Assembly (NCBI RefSeq): GCF_000968175.1
Contig: NZ_FO704551.1
Coordinates: 3,410,001 to 3,474,000 of the forward strand
Direction of reading: 5' to 3'
DNA from: Xenorhabdus poinarii G6
Lineage (GTDB): Bacteria > Pseudomonadota > Gammaproteobacteria > Enterobacterales > Enterobacteriaceae
Length of the DNA: 64,000 nt
Shown here: in pieces, positions 20,858-32,731 of the stretch
Numbering within the stretch: position 1 is the first letter of the stretch
Layout: the number at the start of each line of letters is the position of its first letter
Made by a program: the position numbers and the translations under genes
Notes under the pieces: model-generated
Database searches by the model: none
What the model was told of the DNA's origin: nothing
What the model saw: the letters and a program-made list of their open reading frames with translations, nothing else

Positions 20858-22104
20858 GCTCGCCTGCGGTAAATAGTAAATACGCTACAACAAAGAATGA
20901 AATAAACAATGTAAGTTGCCATATATGACTGAGCAGCGCCCAAAGCGCCATTTACAGGGATCAGCCAATGAGAAAAACCCGTTAGTAAAAGAAATTGGCT
21001 GACTTCAGTCAAGACATAAAAACGCAGTGCAGCTTTCGCTATAACCAGATAACCAAAAACATAAGCGCCAACTTTCAACACGTCGCCCACGAATTGCCAC
21101 GCGAACAGATCCCGCATAGCCATAAATTTATCTGAAAATAGCAGCCAAATAACGAAATCACGCAACAACCAGACCACAAAACTGACCGCAGCCACCGCAG
21201 GCAACACAAATTTCAGTGCCTTGATAATTTCACGGGTAATTTCTTGTTTACTTTCCAAACGAGAAAGTGTCGGCAATAAATAGACCGTGAAAGACGCGGT
21301 AATAAATTGTAAATACGCATCCGAAATACTGCTCATTCCCTGCCAAATACCCACTTCTTCCCAGCTATAACGCGCTGCCAGCAAGTTTCGCATCATGATA
21401 TAAGCAACAGGTAATGTTATCGACGTCAGCAACGCCATCAGGGTAAATTTACCCAGATTACTAGCCACCGCACGATCCCACATCGGTTTCAAAACCGAGA
21501 ACGTTATCACGTTATGATGCAGTATCATCAACCCGGCAGGTAAAACCACTAATGCCGGTATCAATGCCAAACCTGCCAGTGCTCCTTCGTACCCCCCCAG
21601 CCAATAACAGAGACCATAGGCTATCACCCCTGTCAAGCTGCCTAAAATCATTGCCAGCGCATTTCCCTTAGCATCCCTGAACCCTTTCAGGATAGCCAGA
21701 AAATAATTGGCATAAGCGATCCCCATTTGAATAAATGCGAGCGCCTGCACAACGGTTCGGTAATGCTTGTGGCCGAACAGACCAATACTTATCACCTCAC
21801 TGAATAAGAGAAAGACCAATGCCAGTAAGGTTGAAAATCCCAAGATCATGGAGGATGAGGTACCCAATATTGTCCTGAGTCTTTCCGGTTGCTGATGATG
21901 TTCTGCCACGTATTTGGTGACGCCATTAAAAATTCCGGCACCAGAGAGCACGCCTAGTACGGTAATGAGTTGGCGAAAATTACCCGCTTGCCCAACCCCC
22001 GTTGGGCCAAAAGAGACCGCCAGTAGTTTAATGACCAACAACCCCACACCAATCTTGATCAGTGTGGAGCCAGCCGTCCAGACAGAAGATTTAGCCAGTG
22101 ACAT
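20854..22104 (-). CDS. wzxE: Lipid III flippase WzxE
   Basis: MOP-superfamily flippase that carries the undecaprenyl-linked ECA trisaccharide across the inner membrane. It is 416 residues with about twelve helices, the same length as in E. coli. The start is the ATG at 22104 ([19 protein letters not shown]), 17 codons inside the longest open frame and matching E. coli. Conserved segments include [23 protein letters not shown] and the C-terminal [19 protein letters not shown]. It begins one base after the wecE stop codon. Confidence 0.96.
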   Translation of the reverse strand: MSLAKSSVWTAGSTLIKIGVGLLVIKLLAVSFGPTGVGQAGNFRQLITVLGVLSGAGIFNGVTKYVAEHHQQPERLRTILGTSSSMILGFSTLLALVFLLFSEVISIGLFGHKHYRTVVQALAFIQMGIAYANYFLAILKGFRDAKGNALAMILGSLTGVIAYGLCYWLGGYEGALAGLALIPALVVLPAGLMILHHNVITFSVLKPMWDRAVASNLGKFTLMALLTSITLPVAYIMMRNLLAARYSWEEVGIWQGMSSISDAYLQFITASFTVYLLPTLSRLESKQEITREIIKALKFVLPAVAAVSFVVWLLRDFVIWLLFSDKFMAMRDLFAWQFVGDVLKVGAYVFGYLVIAKAALRFYVLTEVSQFLLLTGFSHWLIPVNGALGAAQSYMATYIVYFILCCSVFTIYRRRA

Positions 22105-22105
22105 A

Positions 22106-23236
22106 TCAGGCAAAAAATTCTTTGATACGTTGGATAACGATTTGCTGTTCTGCACCAGTGATATTGTAGAACATCGGCAAACGCACTAAACGGTCACTTT
22201 CTCGGGTGGTAAAACGATCCTGGTCGTGGAAACGGCCGAATTCCTTACCCGCAGGGCTGGTATGCAATGCCACATAGTGAAATACACTGAGGATACCATG
22301 CGCTTTCATGTAGCTGTTGAATGCACTGCGTTCTTCTACCTCTTTGAGCTTGATATAGAACATGTGAGCATTGTGTTCCAAATCTCCCGGGATAATGGGC
22401 AAAGACAAATGCCCGGCATCAGCTAACGGTTTCAGCGCTCGATAATAGGTATTCCATAACGCCAGCCGACGCTGGTTAATTTCGTCGGCACGTTCCAGTT
22501 GTCCCCACAGGTATGCCGCTTGCAGATCAGATAACAGATAACTGGAGCCGATATCACGCCAGGTGTATTTATCCACTTGCCCACGGAAAAACTGACTGCG
22601 GTTCGTTCCCTTTTCCCGAATAATTTCAGCACGGGAAATCATTGACTTATCATTGAGTAATGTCGCCCCACCTTCCCCACCTGCCGAATAGTTTTTCGTT
22701 TCATGGAAGCTGAAACAACCAATATGTCCAATTGTACCTAATGCGCGCCCCTTATAGGTGGACATCACCCCCTGTGCCGCATCTTCCACGACATACAGGT
22801 TATATTTTTTCGCCAATGCCATGATAGTGTCCATTTCACAAGCCACACCGGCATAATGCACTGGTACGATAACGCGGGTTTTCTCTGTTATGGCCGCTTC
22901 AATTTTATTCTCATCAATGTTCATGGTATCAGGACGGATATCCACAAAAACAATGGTGGCACCACGCAAAACAAAAGCATTGGCGGTCGAAACAAAGGTA
23001 TAACTTGGCATGATGACTTCGTCACCCGGCTGGATATCCAGCAATATGGCTGCCATTTCCAGTGAAGCGGTACAAGAGGGGGTCAACAAGACTTTCGGGC
23101 AGTGAAAACGCTGCGCCATCCATGTTTCACACCGTTGGGTAAATTCGCCATCACCACACAGTTTACCGCTAGCCATTGCCTGTTGCATGTATTCAAGTTC
23201 AGTGCCGACTACGGGTGGTTTGTTAAATGGAATCAT
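22106..23236 (-). CDS. wecE: TDP-4-keto-6-deoxyglucose 4-aminotransferase WecE
   Basis: PLP-dependent aminotransferase that makes TDP-4-amino-4,6-dideoxygalactose using glutamate. It is 376 residues, the E. coli length. The start is the ATG at 23236 ([17 protein letters not shown]). The PLP Lys is in FHETKNYSAGGEGG near residue 181; LLTPSCTASLEMAA and EDAAQG motifs of the DegT/DnrJ/EryC1 family are present. It overlaps wecD by 14 bases. Confidence 0.97.
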   Translation of the reverse strand: MIPFNKPPVVGTELEYMQQAMASGKLCGDGEFTQRCETWMAQRFHCPKVLLTPSCTASLEMAAILLDIQPGDEVIMPSYTFVSTANAFVLRGATIVFVDIRPDTMNIDENKIEAAITEKTRVIVPVHYAGVACEMDTIMALAKKYNLYVVEDAAQGVMSTYKGRALGTIGHIGCFSFHETKNYSAGGEGGATLLNDKSMISRAEIIREKGTNRSQFFRGQVDKYTWRDIGSSYLLSDLQAAYLWGQLERADEINQRRLALWNTYYRALKPLADAGHLSLPIIPGDLEHNAHMFYIKLKEVEERSAFNSYMKAHGILSVFHYVALHTSPAGKEFGRFHDQDRFTTRESDRLVRLPMFYNITGAEQQIVIQRIKEFFA

Positions 23237-23942
23237 TTCGTCCTCTATATAACCAATATGCGGTGCTTTCAATGAGGGCACCACGACGTGTATAAAGACG
23301 CAAGGCAGTGGTATTGCTGATTTGCGTAGCCACTCTCAACCGTTGTATCTGGTGATTCTGACACCACTGTTGCGCCGCCGACATTAATTTTGTCCCAATC
23401 CCTTGATGATGATTGCCCGGTACAGCAGCCAATAAACCAATGCGGGCTTCACGATTACCCAAGTCTCTTAGCGTGACAAAGCCCACTATTTGATCATGTT
23501 CATCATTGAGAAGTAGGCATTCATGATCAAACGTACCCAAAACGGCTTTTTCAACCCAAACGGCATAGAATCGGCCACTGTCATCCGGTTGATACCAGGG
23601 AATGCGAAAACGGCTGGCCGTAAATACACGGGCAGCCACTGCCTTCAATACGGGGATATCTTCTTTTTTGGCAGAAAGGAGTGCTTGTTCAGGATGAATA
23701 TCCTCCGATCCAATCGATAACAGTAAATCGATCTCACCTTCAACGAAAGAAAATCCCAACGCAGACAACCCATCAATTATGGCCGTTTGTTGGCTCGCCA
23801 CCTTGGCTTGCACCAAGGCATATTTATCCAAATCGGCCACCGTCAATGCGGTTGATCCCGATGAAAAATTCAGGCGTGCCGTAGACAAACCAAAAAACTG
23901 ACTCTCCCAGGCGAGTGATTCAAGGTTGGCGTGAATAGACAT
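23223..23942 (-). CDS. wecD: TDP-Fuc4N acetyltransferase WecD
   Basis: GNAT-family acetyltransferase that N-acetylates TDP-4-amino-4,6-dideoxygalactose to TDP-Fuc4NAc. It is 239 residues (E. coli 224). Visible are the conserved [30 protein letters not shown] and the acetyl-CoA binding segment [15 protein letters not shown], followed by [21 protein letters not shown] and the terminal STAYWLYR. Compared with E. coli the CoA loop has a fuller Q/R-x-x-G-x-G/A motif. The start is the ATG at 23942 ([14 protein letters not shown]), overlapping rffH by 23 bases. Confidence 0.93.
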   Translation of the reverse strand: MSIHANLESLAWESQFFGLSTARLNFSSGSTALTVADLDKYALVQAKVASQQTAIIDGLSALGFSFVEGEIDLLLSIGSEDIHPEQALLSAKKEDIPVLKAVAARVFTASRFRIPWYQPDDSGRFYAVWVEKAVLGTFDHECLLLNDEHDQIVGFVTLRDLGNREARIGLLAAVPGNHHQGIGTKLMSAAQQWCQNHQIQRLRVATQISNTTALRLYTRRGALIESTAYWLYRGRNDSI

Positions 23943-24801
23943 CGAGCAAATCCATAAGATATTTGCCATAACCCGTTTTCGCCAGATCCGCAGTTGCCGC
24001 TTTTAACTGCTCAGCACTGAGCCAATTATTGCGCCATGCGATCTCTTCCAAACAGGCAATTTTGAAGCCTTGTCGTTTTTCCACGGTCTGAACAAAAGTA
24101 CTGGCTTCAATCAGGCTGTCGTGGGTACCTGTATCTAACCAGGCAAAACCACGCCCTAATAATTCAACATTCAATTCACCGCACGCCAGATACATTTGAT
24201 TGATGCTGGTGATTTCCAGTTCCCCACGGGCAGAAGGTGTGACTTGTTTAGCAAAATCCACGACTTTGTTATCGTAGAAATAGAGGCCCGTTACCGCCCA
24301 ATTGGATTTAGGCTGTGCCGGCTTTTCTGCAATGGACAGTACCCGATATTGTTCATCAAATTCCACGACACCAAACCGTTCCGGATCCATCACTTGGTAA
24401 CCGAAGACTGTCGCACCGGTTTTTCGGGCAGAGACGGCTTGCAGTTTCGGGCTAAATGCCTGACCAAAAAAGATATTATCGCCCAATACCAAACAACAAT
24501 CATCATGACCAATGAACGCTTCCCCAATCAGAAAGGCTTGTGCCAGACCATCAGGTGAGGGCTGTGCTGCATAGCTAAGATGAATACCAAATTGTTCACC
24601 AGTGCCGAGCAATCGCTTAAAAGCAGGCAAATCCTCCGGCGTGGAGATAATCAAGATATCGCGGATGCCTGACAGCATTAAAACTGACAGCGGATAGTAA
24701 ATCATCGGCTTGTCATAAATCGGCAATAATTGCTTTGATACACCACGCGTTATCGGGTACAAGCGCGTACCAGAACCACCAGCCAGTACAATGCCTTTCA
24801 T
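23920..24801 (-). CDS. rffH: Glucose-1-phosphate thymidylyltransferase RffH
   Basis: Makes dTDP-glucose from glucose-1-phosphate and dTTP for the Fuc4NAc branch. It is 293 residues, the E. coli length. The nucleotide-binding signature [13 protein letters not shown] is at residues 6-18, the sugar-binding [11 protein letters not shown] near 105 and [19 protein letters not shown] near 160. A paralogue (rmlA) usually exists elsewhere for O-antigen synthesis; the ECA operon context supports rffH. It follows rffG by 18 bases. Confidence 0.96.
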   Translation of the reverse strand: MKGIVLAGGSGTRLYPITRGVSKQLLPIYDKPMIYYPLSVLMLSGIRDILIISTPEDLPAFKRLLGTGEQFGIHLSYAAQPSPDGLAQAFLIGEAFIGHDDCCLVLGDNIFFGQAFSPKLQAVSARKTGATVFGYQVMDPERFGVVEFDEQYRVLSIAEKPAQPKSNWAVTGLYFYDNKVVDFAKQVTPSARGELEITSINQMYLACGELNVELLGRGFAWLDTGTHDSLIEASTFVQTVEKRQGFKIACLEEIAWRNNWLSAEQLKAATADLAKTGYGKYLMDLLDVYSRQP

Positions 24802-24819
24802 CTGCTCCTCCTGTCGGGC

Positions 24820-25905
24820 TTATTCATTGCCGAGCCCAAGACGCTCCCCGGCATAAGACCCATCTTGCACTCTGCGCCACCAATGTTCATTTTCCAGATA
24901 CCATTGAACGGTTTTACGAATACCGGATTCAAATGTTTCCTGAGGTGTCCAACCCAGTTCGCGTTCAATTTTTGTCGCATCAATGGCATAACGCATATCG
25001 TGCCCTGGTCGATCAGTGACATAAGTGATCAAGTCTCGGTAATGTGAGATCCCCGCTGGCTTTTCAGGACACCATTTTTCCGCACAAAACGCTTCCAGCA
25101 ATTCACAAATCGTTTCCACAACCTCAATATTTCGGCGTTCATTATGACCACCGATATTGTAGGTTTTACCCGGCTCTGCCTGGGTAACCACTAAATATAA
25201 CGCCCGGGCATGATCTTCCACATACAACCAGTCACGAATTTGTTCGCCCTTGCCATAAACTGGCAAGGGTTTACCCGCCAGTGCGTTAAGGATCATCAAC
25301 GGGATCAATTTTTCCGGAAAATGATAAGGCCCATAGTTATTCGAACAATTCGTTATCACTGTCGGCAAACCATAGGTACGCTGCCATGCTCTGACCAGAT
25401 GATCACTGGATGCTTTCGAGGCGGAATACGGGCTGCTTGGTGCATAAGGTGTGGTTTCAGTAAAGAGGCTCTCTGTTCCGTGTAAATCACCATACACTTC
25501 ATCGGTTGAAATATGGTGGAAACGGAATGTGGCCTGTTGTTCCTGAGCCAACTGTGACCAAAAGGCACGGGCTGCTTCCAACAAAGTATAAGTTCCCATG
25601 ATATTGGTTTCGATAAATGCCGCCGGGCCGTCAATCGAACGGTCAACATGGCTTTCTGCCGCCAAATGCATCACGGCATCCGGCTGATATTGCTGGAATA
25701 CGCGATCCAGGGCATCACGTTGGCAGATATCCACCTGCTCAAATGCATAGCGGGGATGGTTAGCCACTGAAGCCAGTGATTCTAGATTTCCGGCATAAGT
25801 CAGGCTATCAACAACAACAACACGGTCTTCAGTCTGGTTAATAATATGACGAACAACCGCAGAACCGATAAAACCGGCGCCGCCTGTAATCAGAATACGC
25901 TTCAA
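24820..25905 (-). CDS. rffG: dTDP-glucose 4,6-dehydratase RffG
   Basis: Short-chain dehydrogenase-family enzyme making dTDP-4-keto-6-deoxyglucose. It is 361 residues (E. coli 355). The NAD-binding [15 protein letters not shown] is near residue 8, the catalytic Tyr-x-x-x-Lys is in [12 protein letters not shown] and the [11 protein letters not shown] block is intact. The longest open frame has an ATG ten codons upstream inside wecC, but the better start is TTG at 25905: AAGGAG lies seven bases before it and TTGA overlaps the wecC stop, a coupling junction of the ATGA type. Confidence 0.95.
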   Translation of the reverse strand: MKRILITGGAGFIGSAVVRHIINQTEDRVVVVDSLTYAGNLESLASVANHPRYAFEQVDICQRDALDRVFQQYQPDAVMHLAAESHVDRSIDGPAAFIETNIMGTYTLLEAARAFWSQLAQEQQATFRFHHISTDEVYGDLHGTESLFTETTPYAPSSPYSASKASSDHLVRAWQRTYGLPTVITNCSNNYGPYHFPEKLIPLMILNALAGKPLPVYGKGEQIRDWLYVEDHARALYLVVTQAEPGKTYNIGGHNERRNIEVVETICELLEAFCAEKWCPEKPAGISHYRDLITYVTDRPGHDMRYAIDATKIERELGWTPQETFESGIRKTVQWYLENEHWWRRVQDGSYAGERLGLGNE

Positions 25906-27164
25906 CGCCAAACTCCTTTTGTATCCACAATCCACTTTTGTTTTATGGTAGAACCATTAATGGCTTTAAACTGGCGATGATCCACCAACATCAAGACAAT
26001 GTCAGCCTCTTCTAATGCCTGGTTCGTCTCCATCAATTGCACCTTATTTTTCAATGAATCAGGTAACTCATGCACATTTGGCTCCACCGCGATGGTTTGC
26101 CCCGTATGCCATTGTGCAATCAGGTTGGTAATATGCACCGCAGGGCTTTCACGTAAGTCATCAATATCCGGTTTGAAAGCCAGGCCAAAACAAGCAATGG
26201 TAATCTCATACGCACGTTTGCCACTCGCTACCAGGCAATCAGCAACGGCAGCTTTCACTTGATCCACAACCCACAACGGCTTGCCATCATTCACCAAACG
26301 CGCAGTATGAATTAAACGAGACTGCTCAGGATTCTGAGAGACGATGAACCACGGATCAACGGCAATACAGTGTCCCCCGACACCAGGGCCTGGCTGCAAA
26401 ATGTTTACACGTGGATGGCGGTTTGCCAGACTAATCAGTTCCCACACATTGATCCCCTGCTCGGCACAAATCAAGGAAAGCTCATTAGCAAAAGCGATAT
26501 TGACATCACGGAAACTATTTTCTGTCAGCTTGCACATTTCCGCCGTTTTGGCGTTGGTGGTCACACATTCCCCTTCAAGGAAAATCTTATACAGTTCACT
26601 TGCCCGGCGGGAAGATTGCGCTGTCATTCCCCCCACGACGCGATCATTTTTGATCAGCTCTACCATCACCCGTCCCGGTAAAACACGCTCAGGGCAATAG
26701 GCGATATCGATATCTGCGTTTTCCCCTGATTGTTGGGGGAATGTGAGGTCAGGGCGGGCGGCAGCTAACCATTCTGCCATCTGCTCCGTCGTCCCGACGG
26801 GAGAGGTCGATTCCAAAATAACTAAATCACCTTTTTTTAAGACAGGAGCGATTGATTCCGCCGCAGAACGCACATAAGCCATATCGGGCTCATGTTCTCC
26901 TTTAAAAGGTGTTGGCACAGCAATCAAAAAAGCATCTGCAGTTTGAGGAACCGTCACGGCTCGCAAAAAACCAGCGTCTACCGCAACTTTCACAACCTCA
27001 TCTAAATCCGGTTCAACGATATGAATCGAACCACGGTTAATCGTTTCTACCGCGTGTTGATTCACATCCACACCAATAACCGTCTTTTGGCGGGAAGCAA
27101 ATGCCGCTGCAGTGGGTAAGCCAATATAACCCAAACCAATAACAGAAATGGTTTCAAAACTCAT
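25902..27164 (-). CDS. wecC: UDP-N-acetyl-D-mannosamine dehydrogenase WecC
   Basis: Oxidises UDP-ManNAc twice with NAD+ to UDP-ManNAcA, the donor for WecG. It is 420 residues, the E. coli length. The Rossmann motif [13 protein letters not shown] opens the protein, the catalytic Lys/Asn region is [17 protein letters not shown] near 210, and the catalytic Cys is in [14 protein letters not shown] near 265. The start is the ATG at 27164 ([12 protein letters not shown]), overlapping the wecB stop by ATGA. Confidence 0.97.
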   Translation of the reverse strand: MSFETISVIGLGYIGLPTAAAFASRQKTVIGVDVNQHAVETINRGSIHIVEPDLDEVVKVAVDAGFLRAVTVPQTADAFLIAVPTPFKGEHEPDMAYVRSAAESIAPVLKKGDLVILESTSPVGTTEQMAEWLAAARPDLTFPQQSGENADIDIAYCPERVLPGRVMVELIKNDRVVGGMTAQSSRRASELYKIFLEGECVTTNAKTAEMCKLTENSFRDVNIAFANELSLICAEQGINVWELISLANRHPRVNILQPGPGVGGHCIAVDPWFIVSQNPEQSRLIHTARLVNDGKPLWVVDQVKAAVADCLVASGKRAYEITIACFGLAFKPDIDDLRESPAVHITNLIAQWHTGQTIAVEPNVHELPDSLKNKVQLMETNQALEEADIVLMLVDHRQFKAINGSTIKQKWIVDTKGVWR

Positions 27165-28291
27165 AATATCACCCGATTTTTTTTCAGTGCATCCAGAATT
27201 CGCTGGCAAGCCTGCCCATCGCCATAAGGGTTATGGGCATGACTCATTTGCTGATAGGCGTTAACGTCCGTCAATAACCGCGTTACTTCCGCAACAATAG
27301 TCTGTGTTTCTGTTCCCACCAAGCGCACTGTCCCTGCATCAACAGCTTCCGGTCGTTCAGTGGTATTTCGCATGACCAGAACCGGTTTTCCCAGTGAAGG
27401 CGCCTCTTCCTGAACGCCCCCGGAATCCGTCAGGATCAAATAAGCGTGATTCATCAAATAGACAAATGGCAGATAATCTTGGGGTTTGATCAGGATAACG
27501 TTATCAATATCATGCAAAATACGCTTAGCCGGCTCACTGACATTTGGGTTCAAATGAACAGGATAAACCACCTGAACATCAGGATGTGCCTTGGCAATCT
27601 GTGCTAACGCTTCACAAATGCGCTCAAACCCTTTACCAAAACTTTCCCGGCGATGACCCGTCACCAAAATCATTTTTTTACTCGGGTCAAGAAAAGGGTA
27701 AAGCTTGGCAAACTGCTCACACATGGCTTTATCATTTACAATGCGATCACGTACCGATAGTAGCGTATCAATCACCGTATTCCCCGTGACAAAAATACGC
27801 CCTTCTGCCATGGATTCTTTTAAGAGGTTGTTTCGGGCGTTTTCCGTCGGTGCAAAATGGTACATGGCCAAATGTCCCGCAATCTTACGGTTGGCCTCTT
27901 CCGGCCACGGAGAATAAAGATCGCCGGTTCTCAATCCCGCTTCAACATGCCCCACCGGAATATGTTGATAGAACGCCGCCAGACTCGTTGCCATGGTCGT
28001 TGTCGTGTCACCATGCACGAGCACCACATCGGGTTTGAATTCTTCTAATACCGGCTTGATGCCTTGCAGGATACGGCATGTGATATCCGTCAGATCCTGC
28101 CCTTTTTGCATGATATTAAGATCAAAATCCGGCGTTATCCCAAACAGATGCAGTACCTGATCCAGCATTTCCCTATGCTGAGCGGTGACACACACTTTTG
28201 CTTCAAAGGCAGTATCCATCGCCAACGCATGTACCAACGGCGCCATCTTAATAGCTTCCGGTCGAGTACCAAACACAGTCAACACTTTCAC
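27161..28291 (-). CDS. wecB: UDP-N-acetylglucosamine 2-epimerase WecB
   Basis: Non-hydrolysing epimerase converting UDP-GlcNAc to UDP-ManNAc. It is 376 residues, the E. coli length, with the GT-B-like two-domain fold. Conserved segments are [64 protein letters not shown] and [19 protein letters not shown]. It begins 79 bases after wzzE and is coupled to wecC. Confidence 0.97.
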   Translation of the reverse strand: MKVLTVFGTRPEAIKMAPLVHALAMDTAFEAKVCVTAQHREMLDQVLHLFGITPDFDLNIMQKGQDLTDITCRILQGIKPVLEEFKPDVVLVHGDTTTTMATSLAAFYQHIPVGHVEAGLRTGDLYSPWPEEANRKIAGHLAMYHFAPTENARNNLLKESMAEGRIFVTGNTVIDTLLSVRDRIVNDKAMCEQFAKLYPFLDPSKKMILVTGHRRESFGKGFERICEALAQIAKAHPDVQVVYPVHLNPNVSEPAKRILHDIDNVILIKPQDYLPFVYLMNHAYLILTDSGGVQEEAPSLGKPVLVMRNTTERPEAVDAGTVRLVGTETQTIVAEVTRLLTDVNAYQQMSHAHNPYGDGQACQRILDALKKNRVIL

Positions 28292-28370
28292 AGTGACTCT
28301 CTTATTTTGTCAATCATTGCAGTGAATTCCAGGAAAGGAAGATAGTTAATGAGAGATTATTCACATACTG

Positions 28371-29441
28371 TCATTTACACGGACTACCGGCGCGCGGATA
28401 CCTTACCAAAGCAACACCAGCCCCCACTAACAAACCAACCGCGCCCCATAAAATCATCATGAAAGCACGACGGGGACTATCTCGGGTGACCGGTTCCTCC
28501 GGCGTTCTGAGATAACGGTAAGTCAGGAAAGAATCTTGCAAAGTCGGGCCAACATTCAATGTCGTCAACATTGCAATATTTTGATCATAATCCGTGCTGT
28601 AATCCGGGCCTATCGCTTTCAATGTTTCGATTTGAGCTTGCAACAATGACGTGCCTAGCATAAACATTCTGAATTCAGGGAGTTCTTTGATAGGGGTATC
28701 GGTTTGATTGCGATGAATACCCTGTTTCTCCGCTACTTTCAGCGATTGTTGCAGGACATTCAGTTCACGATGGTACATCGCCTGTGCCACGATCTCCTGA
28801 CGTTTAACCAGCGCTTTCATCGACTGGGTACGTGTTGCCCATGCACCCTTAATTTCATTGTTCAGGTGACTGCCCGCGCGTTGGTTAGCAAACGCAATAT
28901 ATTGACGCAGAAGCCGATTTGCATCGGCCGCAGTTTCTGCCATCAATTTAATACTGCCATTTGACGACGTTTGATCCTCATGACGCGTGATTTTAATATC
29001 GTTAATCAATTCTTCCAACAAGACGGCATCCGCCTTGCCATTCCCTTCTTTGCGCTGCGTGTAGTAATCAGACTGCAGCCAAAACTCACGGCGGGTATCA
29101 TACGCTGAGGCTTGTGTCATGAATTCGTTGTATGCTCCGTCTGGAATGGTCGGTAATTGCCCCTCCGGCGAAGCATTGATATGGGTATCTAAATTACGCA
29201 AAAATTGTTGTTGCGAATAATAACTCCCCAAGTTATTAGTTGTTGGTAAATCTACTGTAGCGGTTGCGCTCCATTTCTGCTGCATCAGATAAGAGGCGCC
29301 TAAAGCGGCGGCAGCGAAAATGATTGTCAGTGCGATAATCCATATCTTTCCATACCACAAAGCATAACATAGTGCCCGAATATCCAGTTCATGCTCTACG
29401 GCAGGTTGATCCTGTTTAGATTTCGTTTCTGAATTTATCAC
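28371..29441 (-). CDS. wzzE: ECA chain-length regulator WzzE
   Basis: Polysaccharide co-polymerase that sets the modal length of ECA chains. It is 356 residues (E. coli 348). It has the expected layout: N-terminal membrane helix (about 33-53, IWIALTIIFAAAALGASYL-like), a large periplasmic domain with the coiled region around 190-250, and a C-terminal helix (about 325-347) preceded by the Pro-rich RTPEEPVTRDSPRRAF motif of Wzz proteins. Located between wecA and wecB as in other enterobacteria. Confidence 0.95.
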   Translation of the reverse strand: MINSETKSKQDQPAVEHELDIRALCYALWYGKIWIIALTIIFAAAALGASYLMQQKWSATATVDLPTTNNLGSYYSQQQFLRNLDTHINASPEGQLPTIPDGAYNEFMTQASAYDTRREFWLQSDYYTQRKEGNGKADAVLLEELINDIKITRHEDQTSSNGSIKLMAETAADANRLLRQYIAFANQRAGSHLNNEIKGAWATRTQSMKALVKRQEIVAQAMYHRELNVLQQSLKVAEKQGIHRNQTDTPIKELPEFRMFMLGTSLLQAQIETLKAIGPDYSTDYDQNIAMLTTLNVGPTLQDSFLTYRYLRTPEEPVTRDSPRRAFMMILWGAVGLLVGAGVALVRYPRAGSPCK

Positions 29442-29471
29442 TGCACAAAACCCCTTTGATAGTCGATATTT

Positions 29472-30560
29472 TTAATGATGACTTGATGCCCGACGCAGAC
29501 GGCGCTTACATCGTTTGATAAAACGGGCGACCCGCCATGCGCGTTTGATACAATAGCCATACAATATAAATGCAAGCAAAAATAATGCCAACATCATCCA
29601 TTCAGGAATGATAATTAACCGTTCAGCAATGATTCCAACCGATGCCAATAAAGCCGCTGCCAAAGTAATTAAGATAAATGCCTGACGGGAGGTAAATCCA
29701 GCACGCATAATCAAATGATGAAGGTGCTGACGATCCGGGGAAAATGGACTCATTCCCTTACGCAACCGACGATACATAATGGCGACCATATCCATCAGTG
29801 GGATAGCAATGATCCATAACGCTGTCACAGGACTAATTGCCGGATGTTGCCCCTGCGTCGCTTCAGTCAATAACCAAATAATCGTAAAGCCGATTAAGGT
29901 ACTCCCCGCATCCCCCATAAATACCTTGAAACGTTTTCCTAATATGCCAAGATTAAGGAAGATGTAAGGCAAAATCCCTGCGATAAAGGCAAAACACCAA
30001 AATGCCAGTGCCAGATTGCCACTTGCATATAACAAGATGCCCAATGCACCGAAAGAGACACAAGATAAGCCGCCCAACAAACCATCAATACCATCCATCA
30101 TATTGAAGGCATTGATAGCGGCCCAGACAGCAAATAGGGTCACAACATAGCTAAACGGCCCCAATGACATTTCCCACGGGCCGAATGTATGCCCCAAGCT
30201 ATTAAGCTTCAAGCCAGCAAAATACATCATGCTAATCCCAACCAAAGCCTGGACAACTGCCCTAATCTTCACACTAACATCAAAACGATCATCCAGCACA
30301 CCAACAGAAACCAATACACTAGCACAAGCTAAATATGGCCATTTATGTGGGATAAACACTTTTGTGAGTGTAAATGCAAAACAAATGCTAAAAAACAAGG
30401 AGATACCACCGACCAACGGAATTAATCCTTGGTGATACTTGCGATAATTTGGCTTATCAACCAAGCCGATATTTTTTGCGACCTTACGCGCGATAAACAA
30501 AAACGCGAATGAAAATACAAATACGTAAAAAATTTCGGCGCTCATCCTGGAAATATTCAC
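29472..30560 (-). CDS. wecA: Undecaprenyl-phosphate GlcNAc-1-phosphate transferase WecA
   Basis: First committed step of ECA (and commonly O antigen): transfers GlcNAc-1-P to undecaprenyl phosphate. It is 362 residues with about eleven helices (E. coli 367). Conserved motifs are GLVDKPNYRKYHQGLIPLVGG, VLDDRFDVSVK (the DDxx Mg site), AFNMMDGIDGLLGG, the FMGDAGSTLIGF loop and the HHLIMRAG block. The start is most likely GTG at 30560 (MNISRMSAEIF); with it the N terminus has exactly the E. coli length, and GAGAG lies eight bases upstream. TTG 30578 and ATG 30545 are alternatives. Confidence 0.96.
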   Translation of the reverse strand: MNISRMSAEIFYVFVFSFAFLFIARKVAKNIGLVDKPNYRKYHQGLIPLVGGISLFFSICFAFTLTKVFIPHKWPYLACASVLVSVGVLDDRFDVSVKIRAVVQALVGISMMYFAGLKLNSLGHTFGPWEMSLGPFSYVVTLFAVWAAINAFNMMDGIDGLLGGLSCVSFGALGILLYASGNLALAFWCFAFIAGILPYIFLNLGILGKRFKVFMGDAGSTLIGFTIIWLLTEATQGQHPAISPVTALWIIAIPLMDMVAIMYRRLRKGMSPFSPDRQHLHHLIMRAGFTSRQAFILITLAAALLASVGIIAERLIIIPEWMMLALFLLAFILYGYCIKRAWRVARFIKRCKRRLRRASSHH

Positions 30561-30607
30561 AATAACAACTCTCTGCAAAAATAACGATGGGCCATCTATT
30601 ATTGATA

Positions 30608-30637
30608 AACTTATAGATACTGATGACTCTATAAGTT
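30608..30637 (-). promoter_or_regulatory. Perfect 10-bp inverted repeat in the wecA leader
   Basis: AACTTATAGA and TCTATAAGTT flank a ten-base loop, 47-77 bases upstream of the wecA start. The loop holds GAGTCATC (minus strand), shared with another inverted repeat upstream of rho. Its role, operator or RNA hairpin, is unknown. Confidence 0.5.
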
Positions 30638-30824
30638 GGTATTTACAAAATAATGAGCACTACCACACATAAAAACCCAACACATGGAAGATATTGGCCA
30701 GAGTCCATGCGGAATGTTCGTAATAAATTGACTTAGCAATGCATCCATCCAATTACACATAATTTATGCAAAATATGTGCCACCTATCAACTAAACACGT
30801 TAACTTTCATAAAATGCATACCTA

Positions 30825-30853
30825 TAAAAAACGCCACAAAAATGTGGCGTTTC
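30825..30853 (-). terminator. Intrinsic terminator of rho
   Basis: ACGCCACA and TGTGGCGT flank a loop; the minus strand continues with TTTTTTATAG. It starts about 47 bases after the rho stop codon and separates rho from the ECA operon. Confidence 0.9.
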
Positions 30854-30899
30854 AGCAAAATAGATATGGTTTTATTATGGATTATCAATCTAAAGAAAA

Positions 30900-32159
30900 C
30901 TATGAACGTTTCATAAAGTCGAAAAATTCTTCGTTTGTCTTCGTCATAGCCAGTTTGTTGATAAGGAACTCCATCGCATCAATTTCACCCATCGGATGAA
31001 TGATCTTACGTAAGATCCACATTTTCTGTAGCTCATCCTGTGTCGTGAGCAGCTCTTCTTTACGTGTCCCTGAGCGGTTGTAATCAATCGCTGGGAAGAC
31101 ACGTTTTTCAGCAATCTTACGGGACAGGTGTAATTCCATGTTACCTGTACCTTTAAATTCTTCGTAAATAACTTCATCCATCTTGGAGCCAGTATCAACC
31201 AACGCAGTCGCGATAATGGTCAAACTCCCGCCTTCTTCAACGTTACGGGCAGCACCAAAGAAACGTTTCGGACGATGCAGCGCATTCGCATCTACCCCCC
31301 CCGTCAACACTTTGCCGGAAGCTGGAACCACGGTGTTATAGGCACGAGCCAGGCGGGTGATAGAATCCAGCAGGATAATAACGTCTTTCTTATGTTCAAC
31401 CAAACGCTTCGCTTTTTCGATAACCATTTCGGCTACCTGAACGTGGCGGGAAGCCGGTTCATCAAAGGTTGAAGCAATAACCTCACCTTTGACCAAACGC
31501 TGCATTTCGGTGACTTCTTCTGGACGCTCATCAATCAGCAACACCATCAGAACGCAATCAGGGTAGTTATGGGCAATGTTAGCTGCAATATTCTGTAGTA
31601 ACATCGTCTTACCCGCTTTGGGTGGTGCAACAATCAGGCCACGCTGACCACGACCAATTGGCGCAGCCAGATCCAGAACGCGAGCCGTCAAATCTTCAGT
31701 CGATCCATTACCGCGTTCCATGCGCAAGCGGTTGTTGGCATGAAGTGGAGTTAAGTTTTCAAACAGGATCTTACTGCGAGCATTTTCAGGCTTATCGAAG
31801 TTAACTTCATTAACTTTCAGCAGAGCAAAATAGCGTTCACCCTCTTTGGGTGGGCGGATTTTACCTGAAATGGTGTCACCGGTACGGAGGTTAAAACGGC
31901 GGATTTGGCTAGGAGAAACGTAGATATCATCGGGGCCTGCAAGGTAAGAACTGTCTGCGGAACGGAGGAAACCAAATCCATCCTGCAATATCTCCAGCAC
32001 ACCATCGCCGAAAATATCCTCTCCACTTTTCGCATGCTGTTTGAGAATAGAGAAAATGATGTCCTGCTTACGCATACGAGCCAGGTTTTCCAGCCCCATA
32101 TTTTCGCCGAGAGTAATCAACTCAGATACCGGCGTATTCTTTAATTCGGTAAGATTCAT
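30900..32159 (-). CDS. rho: Transcription termination factor Rho
   Basis: Hexameric RNA-dependent ATPase that ends transcription of untranslated RNA. It is 419 residues, the E. coli length, and nearly identical in sequence. The N-terminal helix bundle and cold-shock-like primary RNA site include [20 protein letters not shown] (about 60-80). Walker A is [11 protein letters not shown] (near 178-188), Walker [17 protein letters not shown], and the Q and R loops follow. The translation start matches E. coli and is preceded by the conserved AAAGAACCCACC. A long leader precedes the gene, consistent with known autoregulation by Rho-dependent attenuation. Confidence 0.98.
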   Translation of the reverse strand: MNLTELKNTPVSELITLGENMGLENLARMRKQDIIFSILKQHAKSGEDIFGDGVLEILQDGFGFLRSADSSYLAGPDDIYVSPSQIRRFNLRTGDTISGKIRPPKEGERYFALLKVNEVNFDKPENARSKILFENLTPLHANNRLRMERGNGSTEDLTARVLDLAAPIGRGQRGLIVAPPKAGKTMLLQNIAANIAHNYPDCVLMVLLIDERPEEVTEMQRLVKGEVIASTFDEPASRHVQVAEMVIEKAKRLVEHKKDVIILLDSITRLARAYNTVVPASGKVLTGGVDANALHRPKRFFGAARNVEEGGSLTIIATALVDTGSKMDEVIYEEFKGTGNMELHLSRKIAEKRVFPAIDYNRSGTRKEELLTTQDELQKMWILRKIIHPMGEIDAMEFLINKLAMTKTNEEFFDFMKRS

Positions 32160-32731
32160 AATGGTGGGTTCTTTAACTCGGGGTATATCTCGAACTATGA
32201 ACGTGAATGGTATGGCAGCATTATCGATGCCTGTTTATTTGTACCAGAAACGAATAAGACCTTCTAACTTAAATTACAAGGCAATAGTTTGAAGTACTCA
32301 GATTAATTGCAAAATAGGGCTGACAATCCGTCAAAACGTCACTGAGATAATAGAGAAACAAGGTTAATTTCAATCAAAGAACTATCTCGACGTAAACTTT
32401 ATCTCGGTATGGGTACTGTTGATAACTACCTTCTGGCTATTCACGTGCCATATGTTATCACCCTTTATAATGTCAATACCATTTGATAATGTAACCACAG
32501 TATAGGGCTATAGAATTGATGCCATCTTAGCATTCACGTTTAGCGCCAATCCGTTTAACATAAACGATATTTAGCATAAGCATGTTTTAAGCAAACATTT
32601 TTTTAACAAAAAACTGTTGGCAAAGACCACACTAAGCACTTAACTGCAGGGGGTTCAACATAAAAAACGTCTCGGATGAAAACACGCTGCTTTAACGGTA
32701 TTTAACACCAGGATGCCACGAGTATACTAAG

